A stretch of DNA of 13,260 nt from Oscillospiraceae bacterium (GCA_016290695.1 JAEEUX010000041.1:1-13260), one strand, 5' to 3'; shown: positions 1 through 7,572, counted from the stretch's first letter. The notes: generated from the sequence alone by a model not told the origin. Numbers and translations: made by a program.

Positions 1-2504
1 TTGAGGACGGCGTCGCGAGCAACATAAAGAGCGCCAAGAAGATGGTCGACAAGGGCCAGAACGAGGTCTGGGACGCGCTTGACGTTATCATCAAGGAGCA
101 TCCCGTCATGCTCAACCGCGCGCCTACGCTCCACCGCCTCGGCATCCAGGCCTTCGAGCCCGTGCTCGTTGAGGGCCGCGCGATAAAGCTCCATCCCCTC
201 GTCTGTACGGCCTTCAATGCCGACTTCGACGGCGACCAGATGGCTGTTCACGTTCCCCTTTCCGCTGAGGCTCAGGCCGAGGCGAGAATCCTCATGCTTT
301 CCGCCAACAACCTCCTGCGCCCGCAGGACGGACATCCCGTAACCGTCCCCACGCAGGATATGATACTCGGCTCCTATTACCTCACCATGGCCCGCGTGGA
401 GGACGGTTATTCCCACCTCTATGAGGACAAGGAGGTCGAAAAGGCCGAGAAGGAAAAGCTCGAGCGCGGCGAATACCACATGTTCCGCGACGAGGAGGAG
501 GTCACGCTCGCCTACAATAACCACGTTATCGGAATGCACCAGCCCATCAAGGTCCGCCGCACGAAGGTCATCGACGGCAAGACCTATACCGGCATGGTCG
601 TTACCACGGCGGGCCGCATCATCTACAACGAGCCCATCCCGCAGGATCTCGGCTTCGTTGACAGAACCATCCCCGGCAACGAGCTCGTTTACGAAATCGA
701 CTTCATGGTCGACAAGAAAAAGCTGGGCGACATCGTTGACCGCTGCATAAACGTCCACGGCTTCACCGTTAGCACCGTCGTGCTCGACAGCATCAAGGCC
801 ATGGGCTACAAATACTCCACGCAGAGCGCCATCACCATCTCCATCTCCGACATGACGGTCCCCGAAGCCAAACAGACCCTCATTCACGAGACCGAGGGCA
901 AGGTGCTCAACATCGAAAAGCAGTATAAGCGCGGCTTTATCACCAATGACGAGCGTTACCGTCTCGTCGTTCAGGAATGGGAAAAGACGACGCAGGACGT
1001 TACGCAGGCCCTTCAGAAGAATCTCGACGAGTTCAACCCCATCTACATGATGGCAAACTCCGGCGCCCGCGGCAGCATGGCTCAGATCCGTCAGCTTGCC
1101 GGTATGCGCGGCCTTATGGCGAACACCGCCGGTAAGACCATCGAAATCCCCATAAAGGCAAACTTCCGTGAAGGCCTCTCCGTTCTCGAATACTTCATTT
1201 CCTCCAGAGGCGCCAGAAAGGGCCTTGCAGATACCGCCCTTCGTACCGCCGACTCCGGTTATCTTACCCGCCGTCTCGTTGACGTTTCGCAGGAGACCAT
1301 TATTCGCGAGCCGGACTGCGGCACCAACGAAGGCATCATGGCCCATGAGACGCTTGACGATAAGGGCCAGGTCGTCCTCACTTTCAAGGACGCTATCCAT
1401 GGGCGTTTCCCGCTTGAGGACATAAAGGACGAGAAGACCGGCGAAGTTCTCTTCGACCAAAACCATATGCTTCTTGCTAAAGACGCAAAGGTCCTTGAAG
1501 CCCACGGCATCACCTCCGTCAAGGTCCGCAGCGTGCTTAACTGCTGCGCCAAGCGCGGCGTCTGCGCCAAGTGCTACGGCATAAACCTTGCCACCGGTGA
1601 GCCCGTCAGCGCGGGCGAAGCGGTCGGCGTCATAGCGGCCCAGTCCATAGGCGAGCCCGGCACGCAGCTTACGATGCGTACCTTCCATACGGGCGGCGTC
1701 GCCGGCGACGATATCACGCAGGGTCTTCCGAGAGTTGAAGAGCTGTTTGAGGCAAGAAAGCCGAAGAAGATGTGCCTGCTTGCCGAAATCTCCGGCACCG
1801 TCAGCATCGAGGAAGCCAAGAAAAACACAGTTAACATCATCATCACCGGCGCGGACGGCGACGTTCGCACCGTCCAGACCCCCATCAGCGCGGGCATCAG
1901 AGTAAAGACCGGCGACCATGTCGAGCAGGGCGTCGCCATCACCGACGGTATCCCCAATCCCCACGACGTTCTTCGCGTCCGCGGCGTTGAAGCCTGCCAG
2001 AACTACCTTATCCAGGAGGTTCAGAAGGTTTACCAGCAACAGGGCGTTGATATCAACAACAAGCACATCGAGGTCATTGTCCGCCAGATGCTCCGCAAGG
2101 TCAGAATTGAGGATTCCGGTGACACGAACCTTCTCAGTGGTTCCGTCATTGATATCGCCGAGCTGAGAGCCGAGAACAAGGCTATCGAAGAGCGCATTGC
2201 CGCAGGCGAAGCCGAGCTCAGACCTGCCACCTGTACGCGCCTTCTCATGGGTATCACCAAGGCATCTCTCGCGACGGACTCTTTCCTTTCCGCCGCATCC
2301 TTCCAGGAGACCACGAAGGTCCTTACCGACGCCGCCATCAAGGGCAAGGTTGACCATCTCGTCGGCCTCAAGGAGAACGTAATCATCGGTAAGCTTATTC
2401 CCGCAGGCTCGGGCCTTTCCGTTTACAGAGATTTCGAGATTGAGGAAATTCAGCCGGAACCCGTAGAGGAGCAGCCCGCCGAGGATGAAACCGAGGCAGA
2501 ATAA
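1..2504 (+). CDS. rpoC: DNA-directed RNA polymerase subunit beta' (5' end outside window)
   Basis: Catalytic largest subunit of RNA polymerase. The reading frame is open from base 3, so the gene begins upstream; 833 residues are visible. Seen: the absolutely conserved Mg2+-binding NADFDGD motif (bases 216-236), the bridge helix (about 1206-1290, GARKGLADTAL), the Zn-binding cysteines (one in PDCGTNEG at 1317, then C-x6-C-x2-C with Cys codons at 1542, 1563 and 1572), and the trigger loop (about 1638-1725, GEPGTQLTMRTFH). The trigger loop runs straight into TGGVAGDD without the roughly 190-residue insertion of the E. coli protein, which fits Bacillota. The C-terminus is an acidic Glu/Pro-rich tail after the conserved ENVIIGKLIPAG segment. 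rpoB would be expected just upstream. No truncation or frameshift is seen in the visible part. Confidence 0.99.
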   Translation, partial: EDGVASNIKSAKKMVDKGQNEVWDALDVIIKEHPVMLNRAPTLHRLGIQAFEPVLVEGRAIKLHPLVCTAFNADFDGDQMAVHVPLSAEAQAEARILMLSANNLLRPQDGHPVTVPTQDMILGSYYLTMARVEDGYSHLYEDKEVEKAEKEKLERGEYHMFRDEEEVTLAYNNHVIGMHQPIKVRRTKVIDGKTYTGMVVTTAGRIIYNEPIPQDLGFVDRTIPGNELVYEIDFMVDKKKLGDIVDRCINVHGFTVSTVVLDSIKAMGYKYSTQSAITISISDMTVPEAKQTLIHETEGKVLNIEKQYKRGFITNDERYRLVVQEWEKTTQDVTQALQKNLDEFNPIYMMANSGARGSMAQIRQLAGMRGLMANTAGKTIEIPIKANFREGLSVLEYFISSRGARKGLADTALRTADSGYLTRRLVDVSQETIIREPDCGTNEGIMAHETLDDKGQVVLTFKDAIHGRFPLEDIKDEKTGEVLFDQNHMLLAKDAKVLEAHGITSVKVRSVLNCCAKRGVCAKCYGINLATGEPVSAGEAVGVIAAQSIGEPGTQLTMRTFHTGGVAGDDITQGLPRVEELFEARKPKKMCLLAEISGTVSIEEAKKNTVNIIITGADGDVRTVQTPISAGIRVKTGDHVEQGVAITDGIPNPHDVLRVRGVEACQNYLIQEVQKVYQQQGVDINNKHIEVIVRQMLRKVRIEDSGDTNLLSGSVIDIAELRAENKAIEERIAAGEAELRPATCTRLLMGITKASLATDSFLSAASFQETTKVLTDAAIKGKVDHLVGLKENVIIGKLIPAGSGLSVYRDFEIEEIQPEPVEEQPAEDETEAE

Positions 2505-2516
2505 ACTTTTCCATTG

Positions 2517-2574
2517 GCGGGCGGCGTCACCATGCGCCGCCCGCTGAACGCCGGAAAGCCGCGGCGGGAGCCGC
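2517..2574 (+). other. GC-rich hairpins after rpoC, no clear U-tract
   Basis: A perfect 10-bp inverted repeat (GCGGGCGGCG at 2517-2526 against 2535-2544, 8-nt loop) begins 12 nt after the rpoC stop. It is followed by a 5-bp hairpin with a GGGA loop (2561-2565 with 2570-2574). Neither is followed by a run of T, so this is not a textbook intrinsic terminator. It may be a pause or mRNA 3'-end stabilising structure, or a weak terminator. The whole 2505-2816 gap holds no gene that I can support. Confidence 0.6.
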
Positions 2575-2615
2575 TAAAGCTGCCGCCCGAACAAAAAGTA
2601 TAGAAAAACACAAAA

Positions 2616-2685
2616 AACAGCCGCAATCTTTATGTAAATTTTTTCTTTCAATTATGATTAAATTTATTGACGAAATGCGGCTGTT
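2616..2685. repeat. 10-bp inverted repeat with 50-bp spacer around the str promoter -35
   Basis: AACAGCCGCA at 2616-2625 is the exact reverse complement of TGCGGCTGTT at 2676-2685. The right arm lies wholly inside the 17-bp spacer of the rpsL promoter; the left arm lies 41 bp upstream of the -35. The intervening 50 bp is AT-rich with A and T tracts, as in an UP element. It could be a two-site operator for a looping regulator, or a stem formed only in read-through RNA from rpoC. Confidence 0.6.
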
Positions 2686-2695
2686 CTGATATAAT
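2667..2695 (+). promoter_or_regulatory. Promoter of the str operon (sigma-A type)
   Basis: TTGACG (2667-2672), a 17-bp spacer and TATAAT (2690-2695), with an extended -10 TG at 2687-2688. The match is nearly perfect and has AT-rich sequence upstream. The predicted start of transcription is near 2702, leaving a leader of about 115 nt before rpsL. Confidence 0.88.
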
Positions 2696-2701
2696 CAATC
2701 G

Positions 2702-2816
2702 ATGTTGCTGAAAGGCAGCGCTGAATAAGTGTGCCTTTCAAGCGGCCATGCTTTTTTCGCGGCATGCTCCGCTTCGCCGCTTAAAAGAATATATTTTTGA
2801 GGAAAGGAGGAAACTC
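2702..2816 (+). promoter_or_regulatory. Structured 5' leader of rpsL
   Basis: The leader contains a perfect 9-bp hairpin (TGAAAGGCA 2709-2717 with 2732-2740). Next is a compound hairpin in which CATGC (2747-2751) pairs with GCATG (2762-2766), and AAGCGG (2740-2745) can pair with either of two right arms, CCGCTT at 2769-2774 or CCGCTT at 2777-2782. The two pairings exclude each other. A T6 run (2752-2757) lies in the loop. A smaller alternative hairpin, GCTG (2707-2710) with CAGC (2716-2719), competes with the first stem. The shape suggests autoregulation or attenuation, but no known leader family is recognised. Confidence 0.5.
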
Positions 2817-3230
2817 ATGCCTACTTTTAACCAGCTCGTCAGAAAGGGAAGAGAAGTTTCGGCCTATAAGTCCACTTCGCCTGCTCTTCAGAAGGGCCTC
2901 AACACTCTCAAGAACAAGGAGACTGACCTGAGCGCTCCCCAGAAGCGCGGCGTATGCACCGCCGTAAGAACCTCGACCCCCAAGAAGCCGAACTCTGCGC
3001 TGCGTAAGGTAGCCCGTGTGCGTCTCACAAACGGTTATGAGGTTACGGCCTATATCCCCGGCGTCGGCCACAATCTTCAGGAGCACTCTATCGTTATGAT
3101 CAGAGGCGGCCGTGTTAAGGATCTCCCCGGCGTCAGATACCACATCATCCGCGGTACTCTCGATACCCAGGGCGTCAACGGACGCAAGCAGGCCAGATCC
3201 AAGTACGGCGCAAAGAGACCCAAGAAATAA
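2817..3230 (+). CDS. rpsL: 30S ribosomal protein S12
   Basis: Small-subunit protein at the decoding centre. 137 residues, the length usual in Gram-positives, with the 13-residue N-terminal insertion relative to E. coli. Seen: PQKRGVCT (41-48), TPKKPNSALRK (54-64) and GGRVKDLPGVRYH (97-109). Lys56 and Lys101, equivalent to E. coli Lys43 and Lys88, are both lysine, the usual streptomycin-sensitive state. Asp102 is the position methylthiolated by RimO in other bacteria. An in-frame ATG at 2748 would add 23 residues, but it lies inside a leader hairpin. The strong AAAGGAGG at 2803-2810, 6 nt before the ATG at 2817, and the family start MPTFNQLVRKGR decide for 2817. First gene of the str operon. 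Confidence 0.98.
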   Translation: MPTFNQLVRKGREVSAYKSTSPALQKGLNTLKNKETDLSAPQKRGVCTAVRTSTPKKPNSALRKVARVRLTNGYEVTAYIPGVGHNLQEHSIVMIRGGRVKDLPGVRYHIIRGTLDTQGVNGRKQARSKYGAKRPKK

Positions 3231-3244
3231 TCCTCGCGCAATTT

Positions 3245-3350
3245 TGACATGATTATTATGTCAGACCGCCGGAATTTCCGGCTGCCCTGATGTTTTATAT
3301 ACATTATAAAAACCTCAGGGCGCATTACGGGAGCAGCGGGACCTCCGCTG
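3245..3350 (+). promoter_or_regulatory. Cluster of four hairpins between rpsL and rpsG
   Basis: Consecutive inverted repeats are TGACAT 3245-3250 with 3258-3263; GCCGG 3268-3272 with 3278-3282; a long stem 3284-3299 with 3305-3321 (GCCCTGA with TCAGGGC, extended by GTTTTATA with TATAAAAAC, one mismatch and one bulged A, loop of 5); and CAGCGG 3334-3339 with 3345-3350 (5-nt loop). None ends in a U-tract, so termination is unlikely. In E. coli, S7 represses translation by binding the rpsL-rpsG intergenic RNA. A similar role here is only an inference. Confidence 0.55.
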
Positions 3351-3395
3351 TCTTTCGAGTACCTGTGAAATCAAAATATGAAGGAGGGAAGTATA

Positions 3396-3866
3396 GTGCC
3401 CAGAAGAGGTAATGTCCCTAAAAGAGAGGTTCTGCCCGATCCTCTTTACAAATCTGTGCTCGTCACCAAGCTCGTTAACAGCATCATGCTCGACGGCAAG
3501 AAGGGCGTAGCACAGAAGGTAGTTTACGACGCTTTCACGATCATTGAAAATAAGACGGGCAAAGCTCCTTTGGACGTCTTTACCGAAGCTCTTGAGAACA
3601 TTATGCCCAGCCTGGAGGTCAAGGCTCGCCGTGTCGGCGGCGCGACCTATCAGGTCCCCATTGAGGTCAGAGCGGACAGACGCCAGACCCTCGGCCTGCG
3701 CTGGCTCACCACTTATTCCAGAGCCCGCAGCGAGAAGACGATGAAGGAGAGACTTGCCGGCGAAATCATGGACGCTGCCAACAATACCGGCAGCTCCGTC
3801 AAGAAACGTGAGGATACTCACAAGATGGCGGAGTCCAACAAGGCGTTCGCTCACTATCGCTGGTAA
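3396..3866 (+). CDS. rpsG: 30S ribosomal protein S7
   Basis: Primary 16S rRNA-binding protein that nucleates assembly of the 30S head and lies near the E site. 156 residues, exactly the usual length. Seen: PRRGNVPKREVLPDP at the N-terminus, GGATYQVPIEV in the middle, and the C-terminal EDTHKMAESNKAFAHYRW. The start is GTG at 3396: AAGGAGGG (3381-3388) sits 7 nt before it, and the residue after it begins the conserved PRRG. The in-frame ATG at 3378 precedes this ribosome binding site and would add six residues, so it is rejected. The gene follows rpsL after an unusually structured 165-nt gap and precedes fusA by 27 nt. S7 is a translational autoregulator in E. coli. Confidence 0.97.
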   Translation: MPRRGNVPKREVLPDPLYKSVLVTKLVNSIMLDGKKGVAQKVVYDAFTIIENKTGKAPLDVFTEALENIMPSLEVKARRVGGATYQVPIEVRADRRQTLGLRWLTTYSRARSEKTMKERLAGEIMDAANNTGSSVKKREDTHKMAESNKAFAHYRW

Positions 3867-3893
3867 TAGTCGGGAAGTTTAGGAGAAATTTTT

Positions 3894-5975
3894 ATGCCAA
3901 GGCAATATTCACTCGAAAAAACAAGAAATATCGGTATCATGGCGCATATCGATGCCGGAAAGACTACGACCACCGAGCGTATCCTCTTTTATACCGGCGT
4001 CAACTACAAAATAGGCGAAACGCACGACGGTACCGCCACGATGGACTGGATGGAGCAGGAGCAGGAGAGAGGCATCACCATCACCTCCGCCGCTACGACC
4101 TGCTTCTGGAAGGATCATCGTATCAACATCATCGATACCCCGGGCCACGTCGACTTCACGGTTGAGGTCGAGCGTTCGCTCCGCGTTCTCGATGGTTCCG
4201 TTACCGTCCTCTGCGCAAAGGGCGGCGTAGAACCCCAGTCTGAGACCGTTTGGCGCCAGGCTGACCATTATCACGTCCCCAGAATGATCTATGTCAACAA
4301 GATGGACATTATGGGCGCGGATTTCTACAACGTCCTCGATATGGTTCACGAAAGGCTTAAGTGCAACGGTGTGCCCATCCAGCTCCCCATCGGCAAGGAA
4401 TCCGATTTCCGCGGCATCATTGACCTCGTCGAGATGAACGCTGACGTTTATTACGACGAAATGGGCAAGGATATGCGCGTCGAGGAGATCCCCGGAGACA
4501 TGGTCGAGCTCGCTAAGGAGTACCGCGTTAAGCTGCTCGAAGCCGTCGCGGATATCGACGACCAGATCATGGAGCTTTATCTCGAGGGAAGCGATATCCC
4601 CACCGATATGATAAAGCGCGCCATCCGCAAAGGAACCATCGACAACAAGTTTGTCCCCATAATCTGCGGAACCTCTTACAGAAACAAGGGCGTTCAGAAG
4701 CTGCTTGACGCAGTCGTGGACTATATGCCCGCCCCGGTGGACATTCCGCCCATCAAGGGAGTCAATCCCGACACTGAGGAGGAGGACGAGCGTCCGGCGG
4801 ACGATAACGCCCCCTTCAGCGCTCTTGCCTTCAAGATAATGACGGACCCCTATGTAGGAAAGCTCGCATTCTTCCGCGTTTATTCCGGCCAGCTTAACGC
4901 AGGCTCCAACGTAATAAACTCCACGAAGCATCAGCGTGAGCGCCTCGGCCGTATCCTCCAGATGCACGCCAACCACAGAGAAGATATCGAAACGGTTTAT
5001 TCCGGCGATATCGCCGCAGCAGTCGGCCTCAAGAACACGACTACCGGCGATACACTCTGCGACGATCAGCACCCGATAATTCTTGAGTCCATGGAATTCC
5101 CCGAGCCTGTTATCCGCGTGGCTATCGAGCCGAAGACCAAGGCGGGCCAGGAGAAGATGGGCATTGCTTTGGCGAAGCTTGCTGAAGAGGATCCGACCTT
5201 CAAGACCTATACCGATGAAGAAACCGGCCAGACCATCATCGCCGGTATGGGCGAGCTCCACCTTGAAATCATCGTTGACAGACTTCTGCGCGAGTTCAAG
5301 GTCGAGGCAAACGTCGGCAAGCCGCAGGTCTCCTACAAGGAAACCATCACCAAATCCGCTACCGTGGATACCAAGTATGCCCGTCAGTCCGGCGGTAAGG
5401 GCCAGTATGGTCACGTTAAGATCACCATCGAGCCCAACGAGCCCGGCAAGGGTTATGAGTTCGTCAACAATATCGTCGGCGGCGCTATTCCGAAGGAATA
5501 TATCCCCGCTGTTGACGAAGGTATTCAGGGCGCGATGCTCTCCGGCGTTCTCGCCGGCTACAACGTCGTCGACGTTAAGGTCACGCTGTTCGACGGCTCT
5601 TACCATGAGGTCGACTCTTCTGAAATGGCGTTTAAAATCGCCGGCTCCATGGCGTTCAAGGAGGCTTGCCAGAAGGCATCTCCCGTCCTGCTTGAGCCCA
5701 TCATGAAGGTCAACGTTATCGTCCCCGAGGATTACATGGGCGACGTTATGGGTGACCTGAACTCCAGAAGAGGTCAGATCTCCGGCATGGAGACAAGAGT
5801 CGGCGCGACGCATATCGACGCGAACGTACCCCTTTCCGAGATGTTCGGTTACGCTACCGACCTGCGTTCCCGCACTCAGGGCCGCGGCCAGTACAGCATG
5901 GAGCCGAGCCACTACACTCAGATCCCCAAGAACATCGCGGAAAAAATCATTGCCGAGAACGGCAGAAATCGTTGA
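3894..5975 (+). CDS. fusA: Translation elongation factor G
   Basis: Ribosome-dependent GTPase that drives translocation of tRNA and mRNA; cytoplasmic. 693 residues, full family length. G domain: P-loop AHIDAGKT (17-24), switch region RGITITSAAT from residue 59, DTPGH (81-85), NKMD (135-138). Domain III carries GMGELHLEI near 450. Domain IV has GGKGQYGHV and the tip loop YHEVDSSE with His571, the position of E. coli His583. Domain V has PIMKVNVIVPEDYMGDVMGDLNSRRG. The segments CAKGGVEPQSETVW and NKMDIMGADF differ slightly from the common forms but keep all catalytic residues. AGGAG at 3881-3885 lies 8 nt before the ATG. Third gene of the str operon and probably the housekeeping EF-G, not a tetracycline-protection paralogue. 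Confidence 0.98.
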   Translation: MPRQYSLEKTRNIGIMAHIDAGKTTTTERILFYTGVNYKIGETHDGTATMDWMEQEQERGITITSAATTCFWKDHRINIIDTPGHVDFTVEVERSLRVLDGSVTVLCAKGGVEPQSETVWRQADHYHVPRMIYVNKMDIMGADFYNVLDMVHERLKCNGVPIQLPIGKESDFRGIIDLVEMNADVYYDEMGKDMRVEEIPGDMVELAKEYRVKLLEAVADIDDQIMELYLEGSDIPTDMIKRAIRKGTIDNKFVPIICGTSYRNKGVQKLLDAVVDYMPAPVDIPPIKGVNPDTEEEDERPADDNAPFSALAFKIMTDPYVGKLAFFRVYSGQLNAGSNVINSTKHQRERLGRILQMHANHREDIETVYSGDIAAAVGLKNTTTGDTLCDDQHPIILESMEFPEPVIRVAIEPKTKAGQEKMGIALAKLAEEDPTFKTYTDEETGQTIIAGMGELHLEIIVDRLLREFKVEANVGKPQVSYKETITKSATVDTKYARQSGGKGQYGHVKITIEPNEPGKGYEFVNNIVGGAIPKEYIPAVDEGIQGAMLSGVLAGYNVVDVKVTLFDGSYHEVDSSEMAFKIAGSMAFKEACQKASPVLLEPIMKVNVIVPEDYMGDVMGDLNSRRGQISGMETRVGATHIDANVPLSEMFGYATDLRSRTQGRGQYSMEPSHYTQIPKNIAEKIIAENGRNR

Positions 5976-6069
5976 TTTAATCAATAATTAGAGCGAATAA
6001 TAAGCTCTGGGCGGGATGAACTCCGCTTAAATAACTTTAAAATTCAAATTTGAGGAGGATATACTCACT

Positions 6070-7266
6070 ATGGCTAAGCAAAAGTTTGAAAGAACCAAGC
6101 CGCACGTAAATATCGGCACCATCGGTCACGTTGACCACGGCAAGACCACCCTTACCGCAGCTATCACCAAGTATCTTTCCCTCCAGGGCAAGGCTCAGTT
6201 CGAGGCTTATGACGCCATCGACAAGGCTCCCGAAGAGAAGGAAAGAGGTATCACCATCAACACCGCTCACGTTGAGTATGAGACCGACGCTCGTCACTAT
6301 GCTCACGTTGACTGCCCGGGCCACGCCGACTACATCAAGAACATGATCACCGGCGCCGCTCAGATGGACGGTTCCATCCTCGTTATCGCTGCTTCCGACG
6401 GCCCCATGGCTCAGACCAGAGAGCACATTCTTCTTGCCCGTCAGGTTGGCGTTCCCGCTATCGTCGTATTCCTCAACAAGTGCGACCAGGTTGACGATCC
6501 CGAGCTCCTCGAGCTCGTTGAGATGGAAGTTCGCGAGCTTCTCACCAAGTATGAGTTCCCCGGCGACGATATCCCCATCATCAAGGGTTCCGCTCTTAAC
6601 GCTCTTATCAGCGAGTCCACCGATGTAAACGCTCCCGAGTATGCCTGCATCAAGGAGCTCATGGACGCTGTTGATAACTATATCCCCACTCCCGACCGTG
6701 CTTCCGACATGCCCTTCCTTATGCCCATCGAGGACGTCTTCACCATCACCGGTCGTGGTACCGTTACCACCGGCCGTGTTGAGCGTGGTATGGTCAAGGT
6801 TGGCGACGAAGTTGAAATCGTCGGCATCAAGGAGACCAAGAAGACCGTCGTTACCGGCACCGAGATGTTCCACAAGACCCTCGATTACGCAGAGGCCGGC
6901 GACAACGTCGGTACCCTCCTCCGCGGCGTCGCTAAGACCGACGTTGAAAGAGGTCAGGTTCTTGCTAAGCCCGGCTCCATTCATCCCCTTACCAAGTTCA
7001 AGGGCCAGGTTTACGTCCTCACCAAGGAAGAGGGCGGCCGTCACACTCCCTTCTTCAACAACTACAGACCCCAGTTCTATTTCCGTACCACTGACGTTAC
7101 CGGCGTTATCACCCTTCCCGAAGGCACCGAGATGTGCATGCCCGGCGATAACGTTGACATGAACGTTGAGCTCATCACCCCCATCGCTATTGAGAAGGGT
7201 CTTCGTTTCGCTATCCGTGAGGGTGGCCGTACCGTCGGTTCCGGCGTAGTTATCGAGACCTTCTGA
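6070..7266 (+). CDS. tuf: Translation elongation factor Tu
   Basis: GTPase that brings aminoacyl-tRNA to the ribosome. 398 residues, normal length. Seen: GHVDHGKT (19-26), RGITIN (59-64), DCPGH (81-85, with catalytic His85), NKCD (136-139) and a SAL motif of G5 near residue 176. Domains II and III follow with GRGTVTTGRVERG and PQFYFRTTDVTG. The C-terminus reads GSGVVIETF; the conserved GSGVV is kept while the last residues differ from the usual IIE-like ending. AGGAGG at 6053-6058 precedes the ATG by 11 nt. It is 94 nt downstream of fusA, and no promoter is seen in that gap, so it is probably co-transcribed. Codon choice is strongly restricted, as expected for a very highly expressed gene. 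It is the last gene of the operon. Confidence 0.98.
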   Translation: MAKQKFERTKPHVNIGTIGHVDHGKTTLTAAITKYLSLQGKAQFEAYDAIDKAPEEKERGITINTAHVEYETDARHYAHVDCPGHADYIKNMITGAAQMDGSILVIAASDGPMAQTREHILLARQVGVPAIVVFLNKCDQVDDPELLELVEMEVRELLTKYEFPGDDIPIIKGSALNALISESTDVNAPEYACIKELMDAVDNYIPTPDRASDMPFLMPIEDVFTITGRGTVTTGRVERGMVKVGDEVEIVGIKETKKTVVTGTEMFHKTLDYAEAGDNVGTLLRGVAKTDVERGQVLAKPGSIHPLTKFKGQVYVLTKEEGGRHTPFFNNYRPQFYFRTTDVTGVITLPEGTEMCMPGDNVDMNVELITPIAIEKGLRFAIREGGRTVGSGVVIETF

Positions 7267-7307
7267 TTTTTGCAAGCGCTTAGCTGCTGACAAATATCAT
7301 TAAACCA

Positions 7308-7354
7308 TAAACCCCGATTTGGATTGAACAATCATCCAGGTCGGGGTTTATTTT
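7308..7354 (+). terminator. Intrinsic terminator of the str operon
   Basis: TAAACCCCGA (7308-7317) pairs perfectly with TCGGGGTTTA (7341-7350). The stem continues through two G-U pairs and TGGAT/ATCCA, giving about 17 bp around a 9-nt loop, followed by TTTT at 7351-7354. It lies 41 nt after the tuf stop. No S10-operon gene follows, so the str cluster ends here. Confidence 0.92.
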
Positions 7355-7484
7355 CGCTTAAGGCAACGCCGTATAGTTCCGGCGCGTAAAATGTGCAGGG
7401 AATCGCGTGCTGTCGCCCAAAAGCCCGGCTGCGATAATTCACTATTGCGAGTTATTCTGATATTTTTCTCAAATTAAACCAATT

Positions 7485-7496
7485 ATTATGCATAAT
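7485..7496. repeat. 12-bp palindrome upstream of the decarboxylase promoter
   Basis: ATTATGCATAAT is a perfect self-complementary 12-mer ending 5 bp before the proposed -35 of the downstream operon. It could be a regulator binding site. The region is AT-rich, so chance is possible. Apart from this palindrome and the promoter, 7355-7617 shows only weak hairpins and no gene. Confidence 0.35.
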
Positions 7497-7501
7497 AGCC
7501 C

Positions 7502-7530
7502 TTTACTAAATTGCAAAACAGGTATATTAT
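7502..7530 (+). promoter_or_regulatory. Candidate promoter of the Na+-decarboxylase operon
   Basis: TTTACT (7502-7507, 4 of 6 to consensus), 17-bp spacer, TATTAT (7525-7530, 5 of 6). It lies after the str terminator and 88 bp before the first gene, which is the expected place for the operon's promoter. Confidence 0.5.
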
Positions 7531-7572
7531 GAACATATTCGGTTTAGCCTGACGGCGTTTTTTCTGCCTGTA

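Noticed and set aside
2741..2757. Intrinsic attenuator formed by the leader hairpin and the T6 run at 2752-2757
   Set aside because: The T run is 11 nt beyond the end of the 9-bp stem and sits in the loop of the next hairpin, not directly after a stem.
2748..2816. N-terminal extension of rpsL from an upstream ATG
   Set aside because: It lies in the leader hairpin, has no ribosome binding site, and S12 proteins begin with MPTxNQL, which starts at 2817 behind a strong AAAGGAGG.
3244..3272. TTGACA at 3244-3249 as a promoter for rpsG
   Set aside because: The position 17 bp downstream is GC-rich with no -10-like hexamer; the bases are better explained by a hairpin.
3909..5984. A 691-codon open frame on the minus strand across fusA
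   Set aside because: It mirrors fusA and contains no recognisable domain. The plus-strand gene has every EF-G motif. Such long antisense frames come from the biased codon use of highly expressed genes, which avoids TTA, CTA and TCA.
6037..7293. A 418-codon open frame on the minus strand across tuf
   Set aside because: Same codon-bias effect. The protein is low-complexity (Gly, Val, Asp, Leu) and the plus strand is an intact EF-Tu.
7531..7572. Attenuator terminator ahead of the decarboxylase operon, from the T6 run near 7558
   Set aside because: The only stem just before it (GCC...GGC) is three or four pairs, too weak to terminate.
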